Origin: Candidatus Latescibacterota bacterium
GTDB taxonomy: Bacteria; Latescibacterota; UBA2968; UBA8231
DNA: 64,000 nt
Reading direction: 5' to 3'
NCBI GenBank assembly: GCA_022827835.1
Contig: JAJEIO010000056.1
Span: 124,001-188,000, forward strand
This document shows positions 1 through 9,349 of this stretch, in pieces. Within the stretch, counting starts at the first letter, position 1, and every line of letters starts with the position of its first letter. Below the pieces are notes generated by a model that did no database searches, was not told the DNA's origin, and saw only the letters and a program-made list of their open reading frames with translations. A program made the position numbers and the translations under genes.

Positions 1-203
1 GGAGACAATCGTTCTTGTAGGCGGCTGAAGTGCTCCACCCGCAAGTCGTTCAGATAGATGTTGGAAATCGGGTTGCGGTTGAGGGCGATTTGTCGCAGAC
101 GCTCGGCCATGCGTTGGGTACCCGCAGAGGACGGCGGCGCTTGTTCGGGAGCTGTGCAGGCGGCTAGGGATGCGACGACTAGGAAGAGGATCGAGTACAG
201 CAT
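1..203 (-). CDS. Lipoprotein, N-terminal part only (runs off the window)
   Basis: Starts at ATG 203-201 and stays open to the first base, so only about 67 codons are visible. The N-terminus is a short hydrophobic stretch ending in the lipobox LAAC (Cys16), so the product should be an outer- or inner-membrane lipoprotein. After a Pro/Ser linker comes a helical segment (RMAERLRQIALNRNP, then NIYLNDLRVEHF). It resembles the start of TPR-type lipoproteins found beside UnbV/ASPIC genes, but this is a guess from a short piece. It follows addA by 30 bases on the same strand and may be the last gene of that operon. Confidence 0.6.
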   Translation of the reverse strand, partial: MLYSILFLVVASLAACTAPEQAPPSSAGTQRMAERLRQIALNRNPISNIYLNDLRVEHFSRLQERLS

Positions 204-233
204 GATAGCATTCCTATGAGCATTGTTTGGGTG

Positions 234-3200
234 CTAGGCTTTAGCTGCAATAAGCTGGACGACGAGGTCGTCGAGGCGGTTGCGGACTGCCGCTAGATCG
301 GCAGGTGTGAAACGCACAAGACGCTCTTCGTCTAAGTCGGTAAAATACAGCGTAGCACGGTATTCGTCTTGGCCCGGATGGAGGGCCTGTAAGCAAAGGG
401 TGTAGATTTCCAACTGCAGTCGGTAGTATTGTACAGCTTCTTCTGTGTTCGCGCGGTGGCCGGTTTTGTAATCGACTAATTCCCACAGTCCGTCGGCCCC
501 ACGTCCTATGTAATCGACTACTCCGTGTACTAAACCGAGATCCAGCGAGAGGGTAAAGCGCACTTCAGTGCGGGCCTCCGCATTGGTGAGCCAGCGCGCG
601 GCTAGGGATGATTGGCGACAGCGGCGCAACAGGGCGGCCAAATCGCGCTCGAACGGGTCGCGATGGGATGCTATGGGTAGGGTAGTGGCGGCTACGAGGT
701 CGGCGGCGAGGGCGACGGGATCGGCGTCTGGATTGTTGCTCAGGGCTTCTATACCGGCGTGGGCGAGTTGGCCAAAGAGCATGCCGCGGCGGCGGGGCGC
801 ATCTACTTGGCCGAGGGGCCACGGCGGCAGGCCCAGCGCGTACTGGCGATGGTGCGCGGCTGGATCTGCGGCAAAGAGGACCAACTCGCTGGCTGCAAAT
901 TCGGGCCGATCTTGGAGGTCGTCGAATGGTGACAGCAGATCCAATATCGGTTCTGCTGGTTGTGCGGGTGCGGCGTCGAGGGAGCGAAAGGCTGGCTCGG
1001 CCCGATGGTCAGTAGTTGCAGGAACCGGGAACGCACTGGGATCGGTGTGGATGGGCAGGGGGGACGGCACGCCTGCAATCGCTTTGCTGCCTCGGGCGAG
1101 GTCGTCCTCTGTCAGGGTTAGGCTCCCACAAATCCAACCGAGACAGTCCGCAGCCGCGTCGAGGTTGGCGGCAAAGTGTTTGTCGGTCAGCGCGCCGCCG
1201 AGCAGCAAGTGGTCGCGGGCGCGGGTGCAAGCCACGTACAGCAGGCGCTTTTCTTCGGCGCGCTGTCGGCGGCTTGCGTTGCGATTGATGAGGGTGCGGA
1301 CAAAGGAGGAGGTCCTTTTATAATCCTGCTCGGGGTCGAGGACGCGCAAGCCGAGGCCCTTTTCCGCGTCGATGAGCGCAGGGGCGCTGTTTTGAAAATT
1401 GAATCGAGCGGCCAAGTCGGGCACGACCACGATGGGAAACTCCAAGCCCTTGGCCGCATGTACGGTCAGGATGTGTAGGGCGTCTGCGTCGAGGACGGCT
1501 TCGCCTTCTTGTTCTTCTTCATTGGTCAACAAGTCGAGTCGCACCACGAAATCGGCGAGGGGGCCGCGGAATTCGCGGGCGAGGTCGAGGAGCTTGTACA
1601 CGTTGGCCACGGCCTGCTCTCCGCGCTCGCCATAGCAGAGAAAGCCCCAAGCCCCGGTGTCTTCGAGGATGATGTGGAGGAGCTCGACGAGGGGGACGCG
1701 GTCGCGCAATTCTCCCCAATGCTGGAGCCGGGCGACGGCATCCTCGGCGGCTTCTCGATCCGCAGCGGCGAGTTGCTGCCGCTGACTAGCGTCGCCGAGG
1801 TGCTTCGCGAGCCATCCGCCGTCGGGTGCGGTCAGTTCATACAGGGCGTTGTCCGAAAGGCCGAAGTACGGCGAGCGCAACGCGCCCATCAGGGCGATGC
1901 CGTCGCCGGAGTTGCACAGGACGCGGAGGATATTGGCTAAGTCGTAGATTTCTTGGCGCTGGTAAAAGCCTCGGCCGCCGGCCACTTGGAAGGGGATGCC
2001 GCAGGCCCGCAGCGCGTCTTCGTACGCGGAGAGATTGCGGCGGCGGCGCAGGAGTAAGGCGATGTCGCCGGGGACGGGTGGGCGCAAGCCGTCTTGGTCG
2101 GCGACTTGTAGGTCGTTGCCTTCCAAAAGGTGACTCAGACGGCGAGCGACTAACTGGGCTTCGCACTGCGCGGTGTCTGTCGCGTCGCGATTAACGTCCG
2201 GCGGCAAGAGCAAAAGTTCGACCGAACCCTCGCTTATATCGGTGGAGCGGCACCCGACGAGTGGATCGTAGCCGACTTGAAAAGGCTCGTCTGGGATCGT
2301 TTGCATGAACTTGGGAAAGAGCGCGTTGACAAAGGCAACGGGCTGGGCGAGGGTGCGGAAGTTTTCGCCCATGACGAGGGAGCCGAGCCGCTGGGTGGGG
2401 GAGGCGTCGAGGACCTCGCCGTCGTCGCAAAAGGGCCGGGACTCGCGCTCGTGCGCGGCATTGGCCTCTGCGATGGCGTCGCGCACGCGGGCGAAGACGG
2501 TGACATCGGCAGCGCGGAACGAGTAGATCGACTGTTTGGGGTCGCCGACGATGAAGAGTTTGTCACCGGCCATTTGCCCGTCCGGCGACGTTAGCGAGCG
2601 GATGATTTCCCACTGCAAGGGGTCGGTGTCTTGGAATTCGTCGATCAGGGCGAAGCGATAGTGTTGGGCCAAGCGGTGGCGGATGTTTGCGTCAGTGGCG
2701 ATGAGCTGGTGGGTTTTTTCTAGAAGGTCGTCCATGTCCAGCATACTGCCATTGCCTTTGCTGTTCTCATAGCGCGCATCAACCCTGAAGAAGACGCGCG
2801 ACAGGGCGGGCAGTACTGCGGCGGCGCGTTCGTCGGCCGCACTGAGTTCGAGGCTGAGGAGGTCGGCGTGCGGAGCTAGGCAGCGTCCCAGGGCGGGTAC
2901 GAGTTCGCGGACGCGGGTGAGGGTGGCTTCCTCCCAGTTGGATTTTTTACCTAGCCGGCTGCCGCTCAAAGGTTTGCCATTGGTCAAAAGTCCTTCGGCT
3001 AGGCGCGGGAGAATCTCTATCACCTCGTCGGGCGGGGGCGTTTGGCTCAGTCGGCGCATGAAGTCGCGGAGCGGGTTTAGCCGCTCGACGGCTGAGTCGC
3101 TCTCGTCGGTTAGGGGCGAGAGCGCGGCAAGTTCTGCGAGCATCGCGGTGAAGTGGGTGTCATTGAGCAGGGCGCAACATGCAGGGGCACTGGCCGCTTG

Positions 3201-3911
3201 CTGCATCCCGCGCCAGTCGCTGAGGATTTGGTCCGGCGACTGCTCGGCGTAGCGGCGGCACCACGTGCGAGCGTGATGCTTTTTTTCGAGCAGATGTTCC
3301 AAGACTTGTTCGAGATAGCGGCGCGGCCATTCGGATAGGGTGCGTCGCAAGGATTCTTTGTCCGGGTCGGAGTCGCGCGCTCTGGCTAGGGATTCTAGGG
3401 TTTGGCGCACGGCTTGGTGCCGAAGCTGCGCGGCATCTACTCCCTCTAAGACCGCGAAGGCCGGGTCCACGTCCGCTTCAATGGGATACTCGCGCAGCAG
3501 GGCCGCGCAGAAGGCGTGAATGGTGGAAATGCGCGCTGCGGGCAGGTCTTCGCGGATTTGCCGCAGGCGCTGCCGCTCTGGTTCGGGCAGCTCTTGGACT
3601 TCGGCGAGCTCAGACTTCGGCGAGGCTTCGACGGTGAGCTCAGCCGAACCGCTCAGTCGAGTCGTCGAGTCGTCGAGAGCGTCTGCCAGCCGCCGGGCGA
3701 TGCGCTCGCGCATTTCCGCTGCGGCCTTTTGGGTAAACGTGATAGCCAGCACTTGGCGTACGCCGATCTCGGGATGCTGGCGCAACAGCTCGATGTAGCG
3801 CTCGACTAGCGTTGCGGTTTTGCCGGCACCGGCGCTGGCCGTGACTGCGATGTTGCGCTGGCTGTCGAGGGCCATGCGCTGGACGGGAGTCAGGGGGACG
3901 GCGCGCTTCAC
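234..3911 (-). CDS. addA: AddA-type ATP-dependent helicase/nuclease (UvrD/RecB family)
   Basis: Superfamily 1 helicase with a C-terminal RecB-type nuclease; with AddB it would resect double-strand breaks for recombination. Visible motifs in order: Walker A ASAGAGKT (about residues 25-32), DEFQDTD (motif II), GDPKQSIYSFR (III), GENFRT (IV), TVHAAKGLEFP (V), LLYVACTRARDHL (VI), and the nuclease motif VDYKTGH near residue 1147 followed by YRLQLEIYTLCL. The frame is open to an ATG at 3965, but GTG 3911 overlaps the addB stop by 4 bases (GTGA), the usual arrangement of coupled genes, giving 1225 residues. The length is normal for AddA. It is less likely to be RecB because the partner is AddB-like and no RecC or RecD is present. 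Confidence 0.92.
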   Translation of the reverse strand: MKRAVPLTPVQRMALDSQRNIAVTASAGAGKTATLVERYIELLRQHPEIGVRQVLAITFTQKAAAEMRERIARRLADALDDSTTRLSGSAELTVEASPKSELAEVQELPEPERQRLRQIREDLPAARISTIHAFCAALLREYPIEADVDPAFAVLEGVDAAQLRHQAVRQTLESLARARDSDPDKESLRRTLSEWPRRYLEQVLEHLLEKKHHARTWCRRYAEQSPDQILSDWRGMQQAASAPACCALLNDTHFTAMLAELAALSPLTDESDSAVERLNPLRDFMRRLSQTPPPDEVIEILPRLAEGLLTNGKPLSGSRLGKKSNWEEATLTRVRELVPALGRCLAPHADLLSLELSAADERAAAVLPALSRVFFRVDARYENSKGNGSMLDMDDLLEKTHQLIATDANIRHRLAQHYRFALIDEFQDTDPLQWEIIRSLTSPDGQMAGDKLFIVGDPKQSIYSFRAADVTVFARVRDAIAEANAAHERESRPFCDDGEVLDASPTQRLGSLVMGENFRTLAQPVAFVNALFPKFMQTIPDEPFQVGYDPLVGCRSTDISEGSVELLLLPPDVNRDATDTAQCEAQLVARRLSHLLEGNDLQVADQDGLRPPVPGDIALLLRRRRNLSAYEDALRACGIPFQVAGGRGFYQRQEIYDLANILRVLCNSGDGIALMGALRSPYFGLSDNALYELTAPDGGWLAKHLGDASQRQQLAAADREAAEDAVARLQHWGELRDRVPLVELLHIILEDTGAWGFLCYGERGEQAVANVYKLLDLAREFRGPLADFVVRLDLLTNEEEQEGEAVLDADALHILTVHAAKGLEFPIVVVPDLAARFNFQNSAPALIDAEKGLGLRVLDPEQDYKRTSSFVRTLINRNASRRQRAEEKRLLYVACTRARDHLLLGGALTDKHFAANLDAAADCLGWICGSLTLTEDDLARGSKAIAGVPSPLPIHTDPSAFPVPATTDHRAEPAFRSLDAAPAQPAEPILDLLSPFDDLQDRPEFAASELVLFAADPAAHHRQYALGLPPWPLGQVDAPRRRGMLFGQLAHAGIEALSNNPDADPVALAADLVAATTLPIASHRDPFERDLAALLRRCRQSSLAARWLTNAEARTEVRFTLSLDLGLVHGVVDYIGRGADGLWELVDYKTGHRANTEEAVQYYRLQLEIYTLCLQALHPGQDEYRATLYFTDLDEERLVRFTPADLAAVRNRLDDLVVQLIAAKA

Positions 3912-6900
3912 GACAAGGCCCTCATGCGCTGGGGATCGAGGCGGCAGCTTTGTTGATAAGGGCAATGTGGGCAGATTTTGTCCGGGTCGTGAGTGGTGAC
4001 GCGGAATACCCCACGGCGCATGGCCAGCGTATAAGAAAGGACGAAGCCGCGCACGGCGTCGAGGCGCTGGCGATACGCCTCGTGGTCGTAGATGCCATAG
4101 CGACCGCTGGCGACATAAGCTGTATTGCGATGTGCGGCATCGGCGAACAGCCCGCTGCGGCCGCAGTCCTCCAGGTCGCGGAGCATCAGGTACGCGGCCC
4201 CGGCTCCTTGTCGCAGCTCAAGTTCCTCGAACAGGGATTCAGCCGCTAGCAAATAAAGCGGAAGCTGGAGGTTGAGGCCGGTGTCAATATCGGCTACTGA
4301 GGGCATGCGGCCAGTCTTGTAGTCGAAGACGACGAAGCTGCCGTCGGCCGTGCGGTCGATGCGGTCGATCTTACCGGCGATCCGCACCTCGCTCCCGGTC
4401 TCTGGGTCGCCGATGGCATAGAGTTCGGTGGTCGATTGTGGGTCGCCTTCCCCCATGCCAGGATAGCTGCCAAAGCTCAACTCAAAGTGGGTCGGCACGG
4501 CCGGATTAGCTGCGGCCGCTTGCAGGCGGAGGAAGCGCGGCAAAACGCCCTCGCGCTCCCCGTCGTCAGAGCCGAGCAGGCGCTCTAATTCCCGCTCCCA
4601 GAAAAAACCTGTAAGCCTCATTTCGTCGGCAACTTGGCGGCCTTGTTTGCGCAGTTCCGCGATGTTTTCCGCTAGTTTTTCCGCGCGTTCGGCTGCTTCG
4701 CCATGAGTCGCATAGAAACGATAGAGGGTGCGGTGGACGAGATTGCCGCGCTTGAGCGCCGAGTCGTCTTCTTCCGGGTCGCGGAGGGGCTGGAGGTTGA
4801 GCAGTTCTTGGGCAAAAAACCGGAAGGGGCAGCGGCCGTAAAGCTCCAATTGGGTTGCGGAAAAAGAATGGCCCGCACCGAGACGGGTACGCAGCGCGGC
4901 GAGCAGTGGTTCCTCGTCGATTACACCTTCGTGGCTGCTGAGACTCTTGGGGGCCGTGCGCAACTCGGCGAGGTGCAAGCCGCGCACGAGGTGGCGCAGC
5001 GCGGTGGCGTGACCGTCGAGTTGTACGGCCTGACTATAGAGTGCGAGGGCGTCGTGCGCTGAGTCGGATTTGTTCGTCGCGCATAGGCCGCGGCCCAATG
5101 CGAGGTGCAGCTCGGCTAGGGTGCCCGGTGTGCCATTGGACTCTTCCGTCTCAGGCTGCGGGGCGAGTAGGCCGTCTAACTCGTCGATAAAAGGCGAAGG
5201 AGCGAGCATCTCGCTGCCCGACTGTTTGGGGTAGAAGACGCCCAGACCGCGGCGTGGTGAACATATGGCCCGGTAGAACAGCAAACGCTCGGCCTCAGTG
5301 GTGGCGTCCTCGTCCAAGTTCAGGGCGCGGCGCTGGGTTTCTTCGAGAAAAATATCGGCTGGCGGCAAGCGGGGAAATTCACCTTGCACCAACCCGCCGA
5401 TGAAAAGGTAATCGCAGGGTGCGCTGCCCACTGCGGCGAGGTCGGTCACTTGAATGCCAGCGTGCGTTGCAGCGGGGACGTGCGCTTGGGAAATGGCGTC
5501 GCGCAGCAGGTCGGCGAACTGGCTCAGGGTGCGGGGTTGGAGGGCGGCGGCTGGTGTGCACAATTCGTCAAGCAGGTCCAAAAAGCGCGCCAATGCCCGA
5601 CCGTCTTCTGCCGACCCATCCGCAAGGGCATCCTCTACGCCCAATGCGCCGAGAGCGTGGAGTAAATGCTGACGGAAAGAAGGCAAATCCTGTCGGCTCT
5701 CCAAGGGCTGGAGCAGGTCAAAAAGCGCGGTTAGGCCGGCTCGCAGAGGCTGGAGGGCTTCTAACTCGGCCAGCAAGTCCTCGCGCCGAGTGGGAAAATC
5801 GTCGATGTCTTCGGAGAACAGCTCGCCTTCTCGGCCTAGTTCGCTCTCTAAGTAGGCGAAGTTACCTTCGATGGCTGCGAGCCATGCGTCGCGTCCGGTC
5901 GATGGTGGCACGTTGCGGGTCCACGCCGCGAAGTCCTCGGCGGCAAGCGTGCAGGTTTGGTCTGATAATGCATAGCGCAGCCGCACCAAGGGCGAGCTGA
6001 GTAGGCGAAAGAGCGCGGCGCGGCTGTAGCGCTCTAGCACCGCGTCGATGAGCGCGAAGACGGTGTTCATGGCGGGTGCCGTGGCAAGGGGCCGTCCGCG
6101 TGCGAGGCAAAAAGGCAGGCCGTGGCGCGGCAGCACTTCGGCCACGAGTTCGGCATAGGTGTCGAGGTTGCGGAAGCCAATGCGGATCTGCGCTAGCTCG
6201 ACACCTTGCTCTTGATGCAACTGACGGATGCGGCGGGCCATGGCCGCGACTTCGCCGACTCGATCCGGGCAGGGGACTCGTTCTATGGGCGCGTCGAGAC
6301 TAGCGCGGCTGTGGGTGAAGAGGCGGTCGGCAAACGCGACGGCTGGGTGTTGGTCGGCGGCGCTGCGTTCAACGCGGATGGCGCGGGCGCGGAGAAATTC
6401 GTACAGGGGGCGCGTGCGGGCGAAAAAACTGGGACCCTCGGGGTCGTAATCGAGCAGCGCGATGGATTCTGGAACGAGGGATAGTAGCTTGTCCAGCACA
6501 GGTAAAAAGGGCGCGGGCATTTCTACAAAGCCGCAGAATACGAGCAAGCGGAGGTCGGGGAAGCGCTGTGCGAGTGTCGAACGGTCGAGGTGGGCGTCCA
6601 CAGCGGCAAAACGCTCGCGGCTTCCGCTCCAGCCATCCGCGAGGCGTTCCAAGTAGGCCGCATAAAGGACTTGCAATTCCTCGCTGCGCTGGGTTGTTCC
6701 CTTTAGGTCGCTCGGCTGGGTGCCTGTCTCCTCTAACCGGCGGAACAACTGAGTTAACCCCCGGCTCAGCCGCTCGGGTTGGCGGCTGTAATAGGGGGCA
6801 CTGGTCGCGCTGGCGGCGAGGGCGTCTTCGACTAAGAGCCGCTGCGCGCTGAGAGGCAGGGCCGCTCGCCGTTCGGGACAGAGGCTGTAGAGAATGTCGG

Positions 6901-7117
6901 TAAAACTGTTTAGGTCGAGGGCTAAGTGCCCGGTGAGTAGGTTGGTGCGGCTGGCGCGGATGAGTTGCCGCCGCATGAGTTGGGCTTGGAAGTGCGTTGG
7001 AAAGAGCCAGAGAAAGGACTCACCGTCGCCGGCGTCGAGGTGGGTCAAGCAGCGCTCGTACGCGGGCGATATTTTGTCGGGATGGGCCGGTCCGTAGATG
7101 AGGGTTAGTTCGCCCAT
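3908..7117 (-). CDS. addB: AddB-like PD-(D/E)XK nuclease subunit with iron-sulfur cluster
   Basis: About 1069 residues, partner of AddA. The C-terminal half carries the nuclease motif FDYKTGR (Asp932, Lys934), and four cysteines that in AddB hold a 4Fe-4S cluster around the nuclease: Cys763 in GRCPFRFF and Cys1049, Cys1052, Cys1058 in CPHCPYQQSC. Unlike Bacillus AddB, which keeps a GxxGxGK P-loop at its N-terminus, the matching stretch here (LIYGPAHPDK) has no usable Walker A, so the helicase-like domain is probably structural, as in AdnA/AddB forms without ATPase activity. The frame extends to 7297, but ATG 7117 starts exactly at the conserved core and leaves room for a promoter upstream. 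Confidence 0.88.
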   Translation of the reverse strand: MGELTLIYGPAHPDKISPAYERCLTHLDAGDGESFLWLFPTHFQAQLMRRQLIRASRTNLLTGHLALDLNSFTDILYSLCPERRAALPLSAQRLLVEDALAASATSAPYYSRQPERLSRGLTQLFRRLEETGTQPSDLKGTTQRSEELQVLYAAYLERLADGWSGSRERFAAVDAHLDRSTLAQRFPDLRLLVFCGFVEMPAPFLPVLDKLLSLVPESIALLDYDPEGPSFFARTRPLYEFLRARAIRVERSAADQHPAVAFADRLFTHSRASLDAPIERVPCPDRVGEVAAMARRIRQLHQEQGVELAQIRIGFRNLDTYAELVAEVLPRHGLPFCLARGRPLATAPAMNTVFALIDAVLERYSRAALFRLLSSPLVRLRYALSDQTCTLAAEDFAAWTRNVPPSTGRDAWLAAIEGNFAYLESELGREGELFSEDIDDFPTRREDLLAELEALQPLRAGLTALFDLLQPLESRQDLPSFRQHLLHALGALGVEDALADGSAEDGRALARFLDLLDELCTPAAALQPRTLSQFADLLRDAISQAHVPAATHAGIQVTDLAAVGSAPCDYLFIGGLVQGEFPRLPPADIFLEETQRRALNLDEDATTEAERLLFYRAICSPRRGLGVFYPKQSGSEMLAPSPFIDELDGLLAPQPETEESNGTPGTLAELHLALGRGLCATNKSDSAHDALALYSQAVQLDGHATALRHLVRGLHLAELRTAPKSLSSHEGVIDEEPLLAALRTRLGAGHSFSATQLELYGRCPFRFFAQELLNLQPLRDPEEDDSALKRGNLVHRTLYRFYATHGEAAERAEKLAENIAELRKQGRQVADEMRLTGFFWERELERLLGSDDGEREGVLPRFLRLQAAAANPAVPTHFELSFGSYPGMGEGDPQSTTELYAIGDPETGSEVRIAGKIDRIDRTADGSFVVFDYKTGRMPSVADIDTGLNLQLPLYLLAAESLFEELELRQGAGAAYLMLRDLEDCGRSGLFADAAHRNTAYVASGRYGIYDHEAYRQRLDAVRGFVLSYTLAMRRGVFRVTTHDPDKICPHCPYQQSCRLDPQRMRALS

Positions 7118-7156
7118 GAGCAGTAGGTTGGGAGTGGCGTGGAGAGGTGTGCTGCC

Positions 7157-7185
7157 AACGTATCGCCGAGGAAAAACACTGTCAA
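7157..7185 (-). promoter_or_regulatory. Putative promoter of addBA
   Basis: On the minus strand a perfect -35 box TTGACA (7185-7180) is followed, after 17 bases, by TACGTT (7162-7157), a weak -10. This would start transcription about 30 bases before the addB ATG at 7117. The -35 box is the mirror of the plus-strand TTGACA at 7204, so the two promoters are back to back. Confidence 0.45.
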
Positions 7186-7203
7186 GGTGCGCAACGCTCC
7201 GCG

Positions 7204-7233
7204 TTGACATAGAACTGGGCAGGTCGCTTTTTA
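7204..7233 (+). promoter_or_regulatory. Putative promoter of the CsgG-like lipoprotein gene
   Basis: TTGACA at 7204-7209 points toward the gene starting at 7276. The -10 is poor: TTTTTA or TTTTAT at a spacing of 18-19 bases. Only the perfect -35 and the position support it. Confidence 0.35.
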
Positions 7234-7275
7234 TGCCGCGCGGTAAGACCACACTTTTTCTTGGTGGAATTCGCA

Positions 7276-8286
7276 ATGAAAAAATGGACTCTTGCATTCC
7301 TTTTGTGGTGTAGTTGCGCTCCTCTGACCTCTCCCGAGGGAGGCCCGGAGGATTGGCAGAAACCCGAGCCGCCGCCTCCTCCGCCGAGCGCGTTAGAGCA
7401 GTACTTGGAGATGCGCCAGCGCTATGGCTCCGGCCCTCGGCCCGACTTTGTGGCCGTGGTGCCGTTTGTCGATGAGTCGGGGTTTCGCGAGGGCGTGTGG
7501 AACGTCGAATACGAGCTGGCCAACATGCTCAGCGACGAGTTGGTGGTCGTGCGCAATTGGAAGGTCGTCCCTTTTGACGCGGTTGCCGAGTTGGCTATGG
7601 AATGGGGGTTTGCCAGCCACGAGCAGGCCCTCGCGATTGGCCGCGAGTTGGGGGCTGATTTCGTCATCGTGGGCCTGTTGCAAGACTACGATATGCGCCG
7701 TCTGTCGGTGGGGGATCCCTTGGTGGGAGGGTACAAATCCTATTCGGCTGTGGCGCAGATGAGCGTCGAGATCGCACAGGTTGACGACGGCAGCGCGATT
7801 GGTAAGGCAGAGACCCTGCGCAATCTCACTGACCGCGATGTGGGGCTCGACCTGTTGGGCAAGCCGCGCGAGCAGGACTTGCAATTTGCCAGCCTGAAGG
7901 AAGTAGAGTTCGGCTCGGAGGAGTTCCGCCAGACTCTGTTGGGCCAGGCGACGGTCGAGGCCATAGGCGAGTTGGTGCACAAGGTAGTTGCTGCTTTTGA
8001 GCCGGAAGGTTTGGTGTTCAAGGGCGACGCGCCCGAGGTCATCGCCGTGTACAGCGAGGACATTTACGCCAATATCGGCAGCGCGCACGGCATACGGCCG
8101 CGGTTGCGCTTTTTCGTCTATCCCGGCAACGAGCGGATCAAGGCCGAGGGGCTAGACCCCGCAGAGTCTGTCGCCCTCGTCGAAGTCGCCGAGATCATCA
8201 GTACCCGGCTCGCCAGCTTGCGAGTGATCCGCACAACCGGGGAGATCAAGGCGGGCGACCGGCTCAAATTAGCCGAAGGAGAATAG
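7276..8286 (+). CDS. CsgG/FlgO-like outer-membrane lipoprotein
   Basis: 336 residues from ATG 7276 (the open frame begins at 7261, but the later ATG gives the signal MKKWTLAFLLWCSC, a lipoprotein-type signal with a somewhat unusual Cys pair). After a Pro-rich linker comes an alpha/beta domain with VAVVPFVDESGFREGVWN, LANMLSDEL, WKVVPFDAVAELA, and GRELGADFVIVGLLQDY, the pattern of CsgG/FlgO/TolB-N-like lipoproteins, in which a small peptide-binding fold is exported. It is followed two bases later by the dehydrogenase gene, so they are probably cotranscribed, although the functions have no obvious link. Family assignment is by pattern only; substrate unknown. Confidence 0.6.
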   Translation: MKKWTLAFLLWCSCAPLTSPEGGPEDWQKPEPPPPPPSALEQYLEMRQRYGSGPRPDFVAVVPFVDESGFREGVWNVEYELANMLSDELVVVRNWKVVPFDAVAELAMEWGFASHEQALAIGRELGADFVIVGLLQDYDMRRLSVGDPLVGGYKSYSAVAQMSVEIAQVDDGSAIGKAETLRNLTDRDVGLDLLGKPREQDLQFASLKEVEFGSEEFRQTLLGQATVEAIGELVHKVVAAFEPEGLVFKGDAPEVIAVYSEDIYANIGSAHGIRPRLRFFVYPGNERIKAEGLDPAESVALVEVAEIISTRLASLRVIRTTGEIKAGDRLKLAEGE

Positions 8287-8288
8287 CG

Positions 8289-9323
8289 ATGCAGGGAGTG
8301 ATCAAATACCAGCGGGGCGACGGATTTGTCGAGCTGCGCGACTTAGCGGATGCGCCGCCCGGCCTCAATCAGGTGAAGGTCGAGGTGCAGGCCACGGGGA
8401 TTTGCGGATCGGACCTACACGTGTACCGCGATACCATCAACTACAACATCCAGACTCCGGTCGTCATGGGACACGAGTTCAGCGGCGTGGTGGTGGAAAA
8501 GGGCGCGGAGGTCGGCGACCACGTCGAGGTGGGCGACCGCGTGACCGGCGAGCCGAGTGTGTACATCTGCGGCGACTGCGACTACTGCTTGAGCGAGCAC
8601 TACAACCTCTGCCCCGAGCGCAAGGTCATGGGCTACTGGCATCACGGCTGCTTTGCGCCCTACTGCAACGCGACGTTCGTCCACAAGCTGCCCGAAGGCG
8701 TGGGGTTTGAAGCCGGTGCCCTCACCGAGCTGTTGGCCTGCTGTGTGCATTCGGTTATCGAGCAGGCTGGCGTGACGGCGGGGGACTTCGTTGCTATCAC
8801 TGGGCCTGGACCGGTGGGGTTATTCTCGGCGCTGGTGGCGCTGGCTGAGGGGGGGACGGTGATTCTCTGCGGCACTGAGCGGGATACCGAGCGGCTGAAA
8901 TTGGCTGAGGAACTGGGCGTGCAACATACAATCGATATTACGGCCTATGATCCGGTGGCGCGGGTGCGCGAGTTGACCGGCGGCTATGGTGCGGATGTAG
9001 TGGTCGAGTGCGCAGGGGTGGCACCGGCGATGCGGTTGGCCTTGGAACTTGTGCGCAAGCGGGGCCGCTTTTCCCAGATGGGTCTGCCGGGTGCGCCGGT
9101 GGAGATCGACTTTGAGAAGATCGCCTACAACGAACTCCAAGTCTCCGGCGGCATTGGGCAGCGGCGACCGGCTTGGAAACGGGCGCTGCGGCTGATCGAG
9201 CGAGGCTTTATTCCCAGCGAAAAGCTGATTACCCACCACTTTGCCCTGAGCGAATGGCAGCGGGCGTTTGATATGGCCGAGGGGCAGGAGGGGATTAAGC
9301 TGATGTTTATGCCGCAGGGGTAA
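8289..9323 (+). CDS. Zinc-dependent medium-chain alcohol/polyol dehydrogenase
   Basis: 344 residues, MDR superfamily (sorbitol/threonine dehydrogenase-like). Catalytic zinc ligands are suggested by GICGSDLHVY (Cys and following) and GHEFSGVV (His, Glu). The structural zinc site is CGDCDYCLSEHYNLC, four cysteines in the classical spacing. The Rossmann glycine stretch is ITGPGPVGLFSA near residue 175, followed by a typical hydride-transfer domain ending in a family-like C-terminus. It would oxidise a sugar alcohol or related polyol with NAD(P); the substrate cannot be read from sequence. Confidence 0.85.
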   Translation: MQGVIKYQRGDGFVELRDLADAPPGLNQVKVEVQATGICGSDLHVYRDTINYNIQTPVVMGHEFSGVVVEKGAEVGDHVEVGDRVTGEPSVYICGDCDYCLSEHYNLCPERKVMGYWHHGCFAPYCNATFVHKLPEGVGFEAGALTELLACCVHSVIEQAGVTAGDFVAITGPGPVGLFSALVALAEGGTVILCGTERDTERLKLAEELGVQHTIDITAYDPVARVRELTGGYGADVVVECAGVAPAMRLALELVRKRGRFSQMGLPGAPVEIDFEKIAYNELQVSGGIGQRRPAWKRALRLIERGFIPSEKLITHHFALSEWQRAFDMAEGQEGIKLMFMPQG

Positions 9324-9349
9324 GTCGAAGATACAGAAAGTGCATCGTT

